Positions 20,346 through 31,430 of a DNA stretch of 64,000 nt are shown piece after piece (within the stretch, counting starts at the first letter, position 1; each line of letters opens with the position of its first letter). The stretch comes from Aulostomus chinensis. Its lineage: Eukaryota > Chordata > Actinopteri > Syngnathiformes > Aulostomidae. The DNA is taken from assembly GCA_037954235.1 (NCBI GenBank), contig JBBMOA010000021.1:22538125-22602124 (forward strand), in the 5' to 3' direction. The notes below the pieces were generated by a model that saw only the letters and a program-made list of their open reading frames with translations, was not told where the DNA came from and did not search any database. The translations under genes were made by a program, and so were the position numbers.

Positions 20346-21649
20346 TTTGACCAGTCCATGGCTCCACTAGCAATGGAACCCGATCTGAAGTCTCCAGGAT
20401 ATTTCAATCAGCTGGAAATCTCCCCAACAAATGATTTATCAGGCTTTCATATTTGGCTGTGAGGTAGAACTGGGACCTCAGATCTAGCAGATAATGATGA
20501 AATATTGTGCTCACCATCATGGGAGGATCCATCAGACCACTGGATGCTTCCTGCTTCATGTCAAACCCAGAATATGAGAGAGTTTATTCTTCATCTGGAC
20601 TGAATAATCTGAACTAACTCAGTGGTATCTGGAGTAGCATAGAGAGGAGGAGGAGGAGGAGGAGGAGGGGAAGGAGCTGTCCCAGGGTTCAGAACACGAG
20701 GGCCTGAAGAGTTAAGAGGATCAAATCCTAACAAGAAGACGCCAAACCAGAGGTCACTGATGAAAACTCCCTGCACATCACAAAATGATGTCAGTGAGGA
20801 AAAGGAGGAAAGTGGAACAAAGCGGTGGATGACATCATCGGGCGTATGACCACCACATTTACAGCACTGGTGAGTGTGTGTCTCAGAGGTAACAGTGACT
20901 TTTTGGACTGGTGAGAACCAGCCTTCAGTCACAATCTCTCACGACTCTTGTTACTTTTCACATAATCACCAAATAATGATTACATAACAGAAATATGTTT
21001 TGATCAAGACTAGGAAGTGTAACAGGAATTATTCTGTCAAGAGCATCTGAGTGTCAGTCAGTCAGTCAGGTGAGTCTCAAATGAATGGGAGCAATAAGAG
21101 CAGAACTGCTGTCACGGCAACACCTGGCTGTCGCAGGAACATAAACCCAGTCAGAGATTATCAGCTGCAGGTTTCTGGAGTAGAAATGTTTCCCCACACA
21201 CCATTTTGATCTTTACCGCAGGTCACAGTTCACTCTGCAAGGATGGTGTTCCTGTTTAAATAACACTGAATTCATTTAAGTGAAGCAATCGATAGCGCCT
21301 GGCTATAGATACAGACGTCGATCTTGTTCTAACCACTGAGGTGTAGCTGCAAGTGCTCACAGCTACTCATGGATGGAAATACTGCAAACTAGAGACAGAG
21401 AAACTGATCACATCTCAAAGGTGCTGTGTGCTGCTGGCCTTAGCAGGGATGAAGGTCATCTCCATCTTCATCAATTATATATTGGTATGCTAACTACCCT
21501 TCCACAGCCATTCAGTCGATGTACAGGTAGGTGGTATTACCTGCTTGGCATTGCTGCTTGTCGCACCTCCTCCAGTGCCCATGGGTCAGCTCTAGGGTCG
21601 TCAGCTAGGAACAACCATTCATCAACATTTCGCTCCTTTAATCACTAGA
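20346..21649. other. Anonymous region
   Basis: No recognisable gene. It holds a GGA-triplet run (20644-20668) and a short GTCA run (21054-21070). A 113-codon minus frame (20591-20932) has a polyproline stretch caused by the GGA run and no known domain. Confidence 0.5.
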
Positions 21650-22880
21650 ACGTCTCCTGGTGGCGGAGCAGTGACAGGGACGTCTCCCTGTCACCCCCTG
21701 CAGTTGATGGGTGTTGTTGGGGTTAGTTGTTATTTCCCCAGCTCCTGTCCTTCCTCCTCAGCCAGAGCCAAAAGCTGCCCTTCTCAGCCTCCTCTGCCAG
21801 GTCTTTGATGGCATTCCTCAGCTTCCCTCCAGCCACTCCTGCGTCCCTCAGGAGGCGCGTTGCTGATAGCCCCATGTACCCTCGGCAGCCAACCTCCACT
21901 GGGTAGATGGTGGTCTTCCAGCCGGCCTCTCTGCACTCAGCGGCCCGCTCAGAGTACTTGGCCTTCTTATGCTCAAAGGCAGCCTCTATCCCTTCTTCTG
22001 ATGGGACTGTCAGCTCGATGAGGTGCACCGCTCTTGCTTTGGTGGACCACACCACGATGTCTGGGTGGAGAGATGTTGTTGTGATCTCCGTGGGAAACCT
22101 TCGTTGTTTGTTGAGGTCCACCCTCATGTCCCACTCTTGGCCAGGGGGAAAAGGCCTTGATTTCTCTCTGGGCCTGATGTTACTGTGTCCATCCCCTTCC
22201 GTGACGAAGCTGGTGTGGTTCTCTGCCAGTGGTGGTTCTGCGCTGCTCTGTCGACACCCCTCCAGCACCTCAGCCAGTTTCCTCAGGACCTGGTCTTGGC
22301 GCCATCTGTTGCGCCCCTGGGAAAGTGCGACCTTGCAGCCTGACAGACAGACTACTTTATTAATCCCTTTTGGACGTTCCGCCAGGGAAATTGCACCGAC
22401 AGGATGTGTTGGAGGCTTGCATTGGGAGCACTGCAGAGAGAGTAACATTCCTCATTCCCGAACCACTGATGGAGGTTTCGAGGACAGGGAAGCCTGTCGT
22501 AAGTTGCGCGAATAAGGAAGCTGATCCTTGCCTGTGGAATCTTCCACAGATCAGACCAACTGATGTTCCAGTTGACGACTCCCTCCCAGGTCGTCCAGCC
22601 TCCTTGTCGGCCCTGCGACACGGCCTTGATCTTGTAGCGCTCTTTCTCTATCCTTGACACCTCTGCCACTACCATCTCCTTCCTCTCCTTGCGGCTGGAC
22701 CAGAACCGTGGCGCTTCTCCCCATCCTAGTCCTGCTCTTCCCGCCCATGATATCCTGGTGTTGCAGCCTGCTGACAGCTTGGTCAACCTCTGCTTGGGCA
22801 TTCCATTTCCGGCCAGTGGGGACCTTGACGTTGGCGTTCCTCACTGCCTGATCGTCCTTCATAGAGTTTTGAGTGGGTTT
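21650..22880 (-). pseudogene. 3' end of an R2/NeSL-type LINE with restriction-like endonuclease
   Basis: On minus, the frame fragments read AVRNANVKVPTGRKWNAQ (start near 22860), GGWTTWEGVVNWNISWSDLW, ISFLIRATYDRLPCPRNL, a Cys/His pattern ending LQHILS…GC, then GRNRWRQDQVLRKLAEVLE. The C-terminus has LHPDIVVWSTKARAVHLIELTVPSEEG in pieces: PD…E with a following KKAKY are the PD-(D/E)XK-like endonuclease residues. It ends near 21729, followed by a 3' UTR to about 21650. R2-group elements cut with such an endonuclease before target-primed copying. Frames are shifted and a 60-bp insertion (22335-22395) splits it. Confidence 0.7.
22335..22395 (-). mobile_element. Tiny LINE/SINE 3'-tail insertion inside the R2-type fragment
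   Basis: On minus: TTTCCCTGGCGGAACGTCCA, then GGGATTAATAAAGTAGTCTG and a (TCTG)n tail. This is the common fish LINE/SINE 3' end style. It interrupts codons HILS and GCK of the host LINE, with GTC or CTGTC on both sides as a possible target duplication. It would be a copy 5'-truncated to about 60 bp. Confidence 0.55.
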
Positions 22881-23036
22881 GGAGACTGTGACGACCACTA
22901 TCACCTGCTGTGTCTCCAACCTACATGGGAATTATGTTGCTACATTAAACAGTGATGGATTAGAAGAGATGCTTTTGATGAGGAATCACCATGAAACAAT
23001 AAAAACAAAGAGATGAAAGGTAGGTGCATCGCCGTT

Positions 23037-23040
<4 letters not shown>

Positions 23041-23093
<53 letters not shown>

Positions 23094-23095
23094 AC
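23041..23095. repeat. (CA)n microsatellite
   Basis: About 27 CA units with one AAA interruption near the right end. Confidence 0.98.
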
Positions 23096-24028
23096 TGATG
23101 GTGGAAGTTGCCATGCAAGGTTGATTGCATGGCATTGCATTCTTCTGTTTCTGATTGACTCAGTGACCTGAAATGACCAGCGTCATGGATGGGACTCTAC
23201 TATGAATGAGTGAATTCACAAATGAATTCTTCATTTCTAACATGTTATAAAAGAATAAGTGAAAAGCAAAGAGGTTAAAAAAAGTATATGAAGTGCTGTA
23301 ATCAATACACATAAACTCCTACTCCACAGATTATGCAGCCAAATCAATTCCTTATACAGCTCATTAAATTACACACACAGTTACAAGGCACCCACTACGG
23401 AAAAAGGAGCACAATTAATATTTAATTAAATGAACTTGTATCATTGTCATCACTATCTAGTGACTCCTCCTCTCCCCCAGTTGCCTTCTCAACAAGGAGC
23501 CTGCTGGGAGTTCCAGCCTGATGTCTGCAGATCAAGCGGGGCAGGGGGCACCTGACTGCGTCCATGTGTTCTCCTAATCTGGGACATGATTTGTGCTGAT
23601 GTTTCTGTGACTGAGGGCACAGCAGCAGCATGTCTGTGTGCTGTTGCTCCAGCCTGGCTGCTAAATTTCCTGAGTTATTACTGAGTAAACTGCTGTTTTA
23701 TTGTTAAACAGGTGCAGTTTACATGAACACTGAACTGGAATGTGTCTTAGTGCATATGGTTCTGGTGCATGTGAAGCTGCCCTCCACTACAAATTTAATT
23801 TTAAGTCTTTTATTTTTTTCTGCAAAGAGCAAAAATATGTTACCTCAGTAATCATAGTTCACCATACACACAGTAACTCCACACACAGGTGTGGGCTCTC
23901 GTTCTCTCAATGAGAGCTGATCAGGTCCCGACCCTACACACACCTGCATTACTCATGGAGGAACCTTGGAGTTCGAGTTCCTCCTAGACACTTGGAGGCT
24001 GATGGAACCAAACATGAGAATAATATTG
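23096..24028. other. Anonymous region
   Basis: AT-rich, no recognisable coding sequence or repeat family; only short open frames without domain signals. Confidence 0.5.
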
Positions 24029-25116
24029 TCTGGGTTGGGACTCGGCGAGAGCAGTCGCACTCCTCTTCTCTCCTCCTCTTCTTTTCTGTCTGACTATCAT
24101 TCTTTGTCTCAACTCCTATCCAACGCAGCTGTGAGCTCTCTACCTAAAAACTAATCATGGAATTGATCAGCTGGTCTTTCAACGCTATGGATAGGGAAAC
24201 CTGCCTGTCCGCATGGAACCGACCCTGCGGGCTACGTTCTCGATTCCTGGGGGAGATGGCGTACCGCGTGCTTGACGCCTCTCTCCGTGGAGGACATCGA
24301 GGACCTCTATTTATTTGGGTTCATGGTTGTGGGGCTTCTCCTCCTCGGACTTTGAGGTGCCCTCACATACCGCAAAATTGGCAAGACGATGGCTGCCATC
24401 AGATCTGGACCTCCACAACTGACCGTCATTTACAACGCAATTATTGAGGCTGGCAAAGCGGGGCAACAACAGACTCTTGAACTGAAACAACAGACTCTTG
24501 AACTGAAACGCAGGATGGAAACCATCTCGGAGCAGTTGGCCGCTTTGCGAAGAGGAGAGTGATGTTGAAGACCAGAAAATTTTTAACTTACAATTTGGAT
24601 TGGACTGAAAGAGAAGACGGATTGGAATGTGTGCTCCTCTGCCCAAACCCAAACACAGCAACCTTATCGGCTACTGAAGGTCATCTGCCCACTGTTTATC
24701 CTCCAGGAGAACTCCTTCTGCCTTGGTGACGCAAATGGCACGTACTATCCCCCCCTCCCCCGTGTGTTCCTGACCCCCGCCTCTGCCCTCTCCACCTCCC
24801 TTGGGGTGGCAGCGCCTGTTGGCTGCAGCCTGCCCCACCCGGGCTTGGCTGGCGCGGCTCTTGCTGCGACGCCTCACTCTCACTTGCCTCCATTGGGTCA
24901 ACGGACTGCTCAAGTTTAGTGTACATACACAACAAATGTATATGTGCTGTTGTTAAATTTCTGAAGTGTATCATTATTACTTTCAATCTGTAATAAGTGT
25001 GACGGCTTGTGATAGTTGTATCAGGCTTTGAGTTGTGATGTTTAATTGCCCCTCAGGGATAAATAAAGTTATCTGAATCTGATGAATCTGAATAATAATA
25101 ATAATAATTATAATAT
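24029..25116 (+). mobile_element. Unclassified 1.08-kb retroposon (TM/coiled-coil type), copy 1
   Basis: It starts TCTGGGTTGGGACTCGGCGA and ends with AATAAAGTTATCTGAATCTG and an AAT-rich tail. Perfect 10-bp duplications AATAATATTG flank it (24019-24028 and 25117-25126). Length is 1088 bp, close to copies at 48261-49344 and 57132-58208. A duplication of variable length plus a simple-sequence tail is typical of target-primed retroposition. No RT is present. Its 5' half is GC-richer than the surroundings and carries a short ORF. Confidence 0.8.
24157..24562 (+). pseudogene. Remnant of the retroposon ORF, copy 1 (TM plus coiled coil)
   Basis: ATG at 24157 opens MELISWSFNAMD; a deletion of about 40 bp shortly after it shifts frame. 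The downstream frame reads TPLSVEDIEDLYLF, then the hydrophobic GFMVVGLLLLGL, a TGA at 24353-24355 where the sisters have a glycine codon, ALTYRKIGKTMAAIRSG, and a Q/L/E-rich heptad region with a duplicated QQTLELK unit, ending at TGA 24560-24562. Predicted product: one membrane helix followed by a coiled coil. No homolog known to me. Confidence 0.6.
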
Positions 25117-26049
25117 AATAATATTGAAATAATGGCAATGTAAAGGTTTCTTATCCAAATTTTAATTAATCACGTGAATTAGCATTGATTTTGAGACAGC
25201 ACAAACATTAAAAAGTCTTCAAAGTTTATAATTTTTTCCTTCTTTTTTTATGACTCTTGCATACTTGGAGCCAAAGCAGCTTTTCAAATGTAAAAATGTT
25301 CAGCCCTGTACAGACACATATGCTGTTTTTGTTTTGTTTGTTTTTTACATTTTAACCTTTTATACTTGTTGAAATATTGGACATTTTTTTACTCTCTCTC
25401 TTTCTACAAATATTCAGATTTTTGTCATTAAGGTCAAAGGTCAAGGTTCATATCACATCAATGTCTCAAGAGGATCTTGAGGGAATTTCTTCACATTTAA
25501 CCAAAACTAAACTTGAAACTTTGATTTTCATAATATTCAATATTCTAAGTCAGTTTTGCAATCTTGCATCAGCTTTGTTTGAAGAAAATTAATTTTTCCT
25601 CCAATGCTTTCATACATTATTCAGTTCATTCAACATTTCAAGTAAACATAGCAGTCTTGCTAGTTTTCAGCTCTCAGCGCTAACACGGCCACCCCCACGG
25701 ATGTGCAGTTCTGTTTACATCAGACTGCAGGTCATGACGCCTGATAATATTACTGCTGCAACGCACCACAAGACGCAAAGGTCACTTCCTGCATCCACCA
25801 GGGGGCACTAGAAAAGATGCACCCTGTGTTGTGTTGCTGTACATCTGGTGAAGTCATCACAGTACAATTTCACTGTCAATCAGATGATGTTTGTTACATC
25901 TGACTTACTTCACCCGATCACTTGGTGGCGCCGTGGCCAAAGCTCGCCAGCCAACCACGACCACGCAAGCTGACCAAAACTCAATAGTGTTGCTGTTGAT
26001 ATAGCCAAGAATGCCAGTATGCATGATTTAAATTAGTCATGCCGAAACA
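25117..26049. other. Anonymous AT-rich region
   Basis: No gene or named repeat seen. Short AAT runs border the retroposon tail. Confidence 0.5.
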
Positions 26050-26383
26050 TTAACCCTAGAACACTAGGGTAAAATCAGTAATCCAGTAATCACTAATGTC
26101 GGGTATATTTTACCCGATAGGATATTCCTCATAAAATATAGTTCTCATCAAAATATACTAAAGTACAACACTATGCCAAATTGAAGTACTCTTCTTTAGT
26201 TTCCAATATGCAATGTCACATAAAATGAAAAGCCTTTGGAGCCTAGAAAAAGGCTCCAAAATTATTGAAAAATCAGTTAATCATTAACAAGAATTAGTAT
26301 TGGAGCTGGGAACTCAATCATGAAAATCATATGGCAAAAATCATGTGGCTGAAAATCACCCAGTGTTGGTGTTCTAGGGTTGA
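26050..26383. mobile_element. piggyBac-type MITE
   Basis: TTAA (26050-26053) is followed by CCCTAGAACAC; the right end is GTGTTCTAGGG (to 26379) followed by TTGA, a likely decayed TTAA. The inverted ends match 11 of 11 bases. CCCTAGAA-like termini with TTAA targets are the piggyBac signature. The 326-bp interior is non-coding and contains a GGGTATATTTTACCC hairpin near 26101. Confidence 0.75.
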
Positions 26384-27539
26384 AATTCCCCTCATTGACT
26401 CTCTTGTATGCAGTGAACAAATTGAAAAATGAATCAGATGAAGCCCCACGGAGGAGGTCGTTAAGGTACGACACCTGTAAATTGCTAAATATGTACAAAA
26501 TTTGTATTTGTGTTACCTGTTGATTTGACATCAAAGTCCAAACAGAAGTTCACGCAAGTAACTGAAACACACAACTGGTGAGAATTGTTTGAACATCGAA
26601 AGGGGGTGCTGTCGAGGCTTCATCTTGCACAGAACTCAGTGGATGATATCAGCTTTGATCCAGACAATGTTCTCACCTGGATGGCTCCAGATGACAGACT
26701 GCTGAACTCTTAGCTCTTACAATAAAAATAATAATAATAATTTTACGTTTGTGCTTTGTTAGTTCAAGGTCTTAATAAAAGACAGGACTGGATCCATCTA
26801 GTTATATAGAACATGGGACATGAAGGGGCAGGCACACGGAGTAAAAGGGTGGGTGTCGGTCAAACTGGACCTTCCTCCCTCCTACTGGTCGATGAAGCAA
26901 CCTTCACGGAGGTCATGAATGTAGCTGCAAGATTCACGACAACTTCTCTCTCTAGCGGTACAGTATCAGGAAGTGGTGAGCCGGTCTAGACTCTACAGCA
27001 TGTCACCTTTGAGTTCAGCTCTGTGCCAAAATCCACCAGGAACTATCCAAAAAACACAAACACTGACTCACGGCAACTCTTAGGTTTCAGTATTGTTGAA
27101 GGTTTCCATGCCCAAGTCTAAAGTTTTACAAAGTTAGCCATTATTTTGATGCCTGTTACACAAGTAGGTTTTTTTTATTCATCAGATGGATAAAAAACTT
27201 TATACAGCAAAGATATGAAGGATTTGACTCAGCTTGTTTCAGAAGTTGAACTACGTTTAGCATCATTAGGTTGTTGAACCAGGACTTTCATATGTCCAAC
27301 CACAAAAGGATCCTAAAGGATTGTCATTGATAGATATCAGTTTGTGTAATTTTGAGGTATGTGGTGCTGCCTAGCGGCTTTAGGAAGTTGAAACAGTTTC
27401 AAATAATTCCCATTGTCCAGAGTTGAGTTGTCAGCGATGGGGCGCTATGATTGTTAAAGTAGGATCATGTTTGTAGTTCAAACCCTGGCAGCAAAGTTAA
27501 TAAAGAGCTGGAGGAACGACAGAGTTTTTTTGGGGGGAG
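26384..27539. other. Anonymous region
   Basis: No supported gene or repeat; a short AAT run lies near 26725-26745. Confidence 0.5.
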
Positions 27540-27720
27540 GGCTATATTTGGTTGGTTGGAAAATGGGGGGAAAAGGATTAAACCTAGCATCGAGCCTTGG
27601 GGCACCCCACAGTGACAAACAGTTGAAGCTGACCTACAATCAGCATTACTAAAGAAAATGCAGCTGCCCTTCATGTAGGACCAGAACTGCATCACAACAG
27701 AAGCACTCTTACCCACCCTG
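27540..27720 (-). pseudogene. Fossil LINE reverse transcriptase fragment
   Basis: On minus the frame reads FWSYMKGSCIFFSNAD then CGVPQGSMLGLILF, which is the RT motif B region of CR1/L2/Rex-type LINEs. Homology is limited to about 50 codons, and flanking sequence gives no further motif. Confidence 0.5.
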
Positions 27721-28913
27721 TTGGGGAGTATTGCAAAAACTAGATTGGAAATTTGCAACAGCAAGCAAGCTGTTCATGTGCATCTGTCTTTTCCTTTACG
27801 TGGTTAGAGAAAGGACCAAAATGGTTAAACTCAAGCATCAAAACACTCCGTTTTTTTTTTTTTGGTGGGTCAGTTTTGGGTTTAATTTTCATAAATCAGA
27901 TATGTGGAGAGATGTGATGGAATTGATAAAGGGAAACTGCACAGCACTTCTCAACTGTGATTAGACTCAGAGGTCAAATGTGGCCTCTGATAATTGAGAG
28001 CAGAACAGTAGCAGATCCAGATTTTAACTGATGAATGTCCTCAGAAGGGACAGCAGATGTTCTAGGAGAGCGACTCATTCATCCACAGCATCAAGATATA
28101 AAGGAACTCTTATTATTGGTTCACCTGCAGAACGAGTCCACCGAGGCCAACTGGTTTCCTGTAAGTGGTGTGTTTCCAGGAGTCGTATGCAAGAGGGAAT
28201 GAATCCAGTGTGTGTGAGGGTCCTCTGAGTGTTGACAACATTGTGACAATGACATGAGATTTCAGTTCTTGAGAATCAATGCTTTACATACAACAGTTTA
28301 AGTCCTCGCTGTTGCTGTCCGGATAAATGTGAAGGAAATAAACAGTCAATGATAAGAAAGCACAGTCGGTTCAATCAGACCCTGGCATACATGGGAAAAT
28401 GGGTCTGTCTGCTGGTGAATGCTGAAGAATTAATAAGAAGAAGTATTGCTCAATGTGATCAGAGAGATTGCTGAATGAAGGTCGAAGAGAATCAAATCAG
28501 ATTCATCCAGACTGTGAATTTATATTTACACTAAAATGAGGATAATATTAGGAAGATTAGTCTTCACTAAGTGGATTATTGTTTAATTGCTCTCTTTTAC
28601 TGGCACCTGTTCACTGCTGTTCACCTGATATCCACCTTGAATGAACCTTACATGAAGGAACCCCTCTCACCAAGAAGGATCTTTGGTACCAGTTCAGAGA
28701 GGCAGGGCAGTCTTTCAGAAACCTACACTTCCATTTTCTCTCTTTATCCTCTGACTCATTTTCCTTTTTTTTTTTTTAATAACATATTCATTAGAGTTAT
28801 ACAATTTTAAATGCTTGGCAGTGAGCTGAGTTTAATCCAGCAGGGTTTTCTAACAAAAGTCACCGTAATAATGTCTCTTCTAAAATAGGTATTCAGAGGT
28901 CACATGAAGCAAA

Positions 28914-28914
<1 letters not shown>
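27721..28914. other. Anonymous region
   Basis: No domain-bearing ORF or repeat family recognised. Short poly-T runs occur near 27848 and 28770. Confidence 0.5.

Positions 28915-28978
<64 letters not shown>
28915..28978. repeat. (CA)n microsatellite
   Basis: About 32 uninterrupted CA units. Confidence 0.98.
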
Positions 28979-28979
<1 letters not shown>

Positions 28980-31350
28980 CTGGCTGAAGCAGATGAATAT
29001 CAACCAATATCCAGCCTGTACTGCATCAGGTACTGACTGGCTTTGTTGTACTACACTTCATATTTGAATTATTAATATTAATAATATTACTGTATTAGTG
29101 TGAAGGCAACACAACAGCATTTGAGATGATTAAGGGATTTCCTGTGGTGTCTGTTTAGAAAACAGTGATGATGATGTGTCAGATGGGGGGGGGGGGGGGG
29201 GGGTCCTTGTCCTTGTAGGTGGTTCAACTTTAATGCATATTACATCAGTCCTTACAGAAAAACATGATTATATGATCACATAATTGAATGCATAATCAGC
29301 CAAAGCCCATACATTTCCACGCAAAAATGCGCAAACATGCAGGGCTTGCATGATTTCAGAATCACTGCATTTTCGTTGCAAAAAAGTCACACATACCTTT
29401 GCAGAAAGTTGAAAAATGTTGCTTTTACTTTCCACAAGAGCAGCCATTTTCCTCCTGTTTCTTTGGTAACGTTGTGACGTGACATCATCGGAAACCTGCA
29501 AACCTGGCGAAGAAGACCTGATGAAGTCTGCAAATCAGTCTCATTTGCCAGCAAAAATAAGCTGAAACTTGTTTGGCTCATCAAGGTTTTGTAAGTTTGA
29601 ACCGTGTGTTTATTGAGGGCTGAAGTAAACAAGATGAACTTCAGTATTCCCAACACTTCCTGTGACGTAGTACGCTTGCTTATCACAGGAAGTCATTAGA
29701 AATGACTTTACATTAACGTCGTAGCCCAGTGAGAACAGTGTTGGGGGAATCACTTGTTTTTTCTTATCCATCAAGGTGTACTTTTTGCAAGTTCCCACAA
29801 TTTTTGCATATTCCTGTAATTTCATCCCTTAAAACTGCATAAATGTCCACGTATTCAATCGCATTTTTTAAGAAAACGTGCCACAACAATCACAAAAAAT
29901 CTCATCTTTCTGGACAGTTACATGATATAGCATTTGAATTTTACTACTTCACCTTATGATGTATTTGGTAGGCATGCATGTTTGTGTGAGGAAGGGCGAG
30001 TTCGCACGAATATGTATAATTATAACTACTGCTACGCAAATGGTCTTCTTTTACCTCCTGTTTTCAACCTGTGAATAGTTGTATTTTGCTTATTGAATCT
30101 TATCTCAATTCTTTTGTTCCTTAACAGAACCCTTTTTTATGTATTTTAGTTTTTACAAGTTCTGTTAAACTGTTGTAACTTTCCTCAGCGACTGAAATGA
30201 TCAAAGGTGAAGAGAGACTAATGTTGTACCTTCTTCTGGCCTTTGGGAGAACGTTTGCATTGACTCTGATACGATCTAGCGTGATGTGAGAGCACGTTAC
30301 CCCGTTGGTCAGTCCTTAACGGCCTCAAAGCCCTCTGGCCATCAGTCTCCCTCTGAGGGCATGGGGTTATTTAGACAAGTGAAATATTTCAGCTGTAAAA
30401 ATCCTGGCGGCTTCGTTCAATTCTGCTTTGTGTTTCTGTTTCTTTTTGAAGATCAGCTGTTTTGATCAAATTTTGATAAAAAAAGGATCAGCATAGAAAA
30501 GTACATTTGTAGGTCTAATCATTTTTAGGGTATTTTTCACTCACATTTATATTATTATGCAAGTTGGCTGATGACATCATCAACTGACTGGTTACAAAAC
30601 CATTTGCTCCTTTCCTAACTGAGGCTACGATGGCATTGGAGGAGAACTCAGGTGGATCCCAGTGGAGATCTGCAACATTTTTCAAGCTAAGGGACAGAGA
30701 TGTGCTGGACTGAGATGTCTTTGATCCACTGTGGGCGCCGACCCCTATAGCCTTCAATAAATGGGACAAGACCCCACCCAGACAAAAATAACAAGGTGGG
30801 AGGTGCAATTCCATGTGGGATCGATCAACCGATCATCTCATTAAAATAAGCAGAGAAGTTTTTCTTTTACACAAAGAATTGTGTGTAATCCAGATTACCA
30901 CTTGCTACCAACTCATTTTAGAATTTGTTATACAAACAGGGAATGTAGGGCTGCATATTTTATAAGAACAAGATGTGAGATGACCCTGACATAGGCCTGC
31001 ATGTACCAGCAGGTTTGTGGAACAGTGATTCTGCCATGTTTGTACTTGAAGATGAGCTCCCGTGTGAGGGACTCCACACGACGCAGTGTTCAGGAGGAGC
31101 AAGCAGAACACATAGAAATAAATATGTGAATGAGATTAAGGAGTAAAATGTGGTGAAAGATGAGGCTTAACAGGAATGAAAGAAATATGTCAGGAGCTCT
31201 ATTCAGGTCATCCGTTACAACATGTCTTGTGTACGATGTTGGGGACACTGATAAGAAGCTAAGCTGCCTGAGAATCATCACAGGGATTTATATTGATATT
31301 AATAATGCTATCATCTTGTCGGAGTTAGGTTTGAGAGATTCTGTTTTAAC
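28979..31350. other. Anonymous region with a 19-base poly-G run
   Basis: A G19 tract lies at 29185-29203. 29270-29890 is AT-rich with several short GCAT/TTGCA words and looks like old repeat sequence, but I could not find its ends. No coding evidence. Confidence 0.45.
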
Positions 31351-31430
31351 ATGGGCAGCATGGTGGTGCAGTGGTTAGCACTGTGGCCTCACAGCAATAA
31401 GGTTCAGGGTTCAAGTCCCAGCTTGGGTGC

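Noticed and set aside
20591..20932. 113-codon minus frame with polyproline
   Set aside because: The polyproline comes from a GGA triplet run; no domain or homolog recognised.
22940..23140. ORF with a CVCVCV run
   Set aside because: Translation of the CA microsatellite.
24157..24447. 96-codon frame reading AYRVLDASLRGGHRGP in the 1.08-kb retroposon
   Set aside because: It is an alternate frame. The three copies instead support the frame with the membrane helix and coiled coil, which is continuous for 138 codons in copy 3 apart from one TGA.
31353..31425. Possible tRNA gene
   Set aside because: A and B boxes are present but the sequence continues into a SINE body and no cloverleaf acceptor stem closes.
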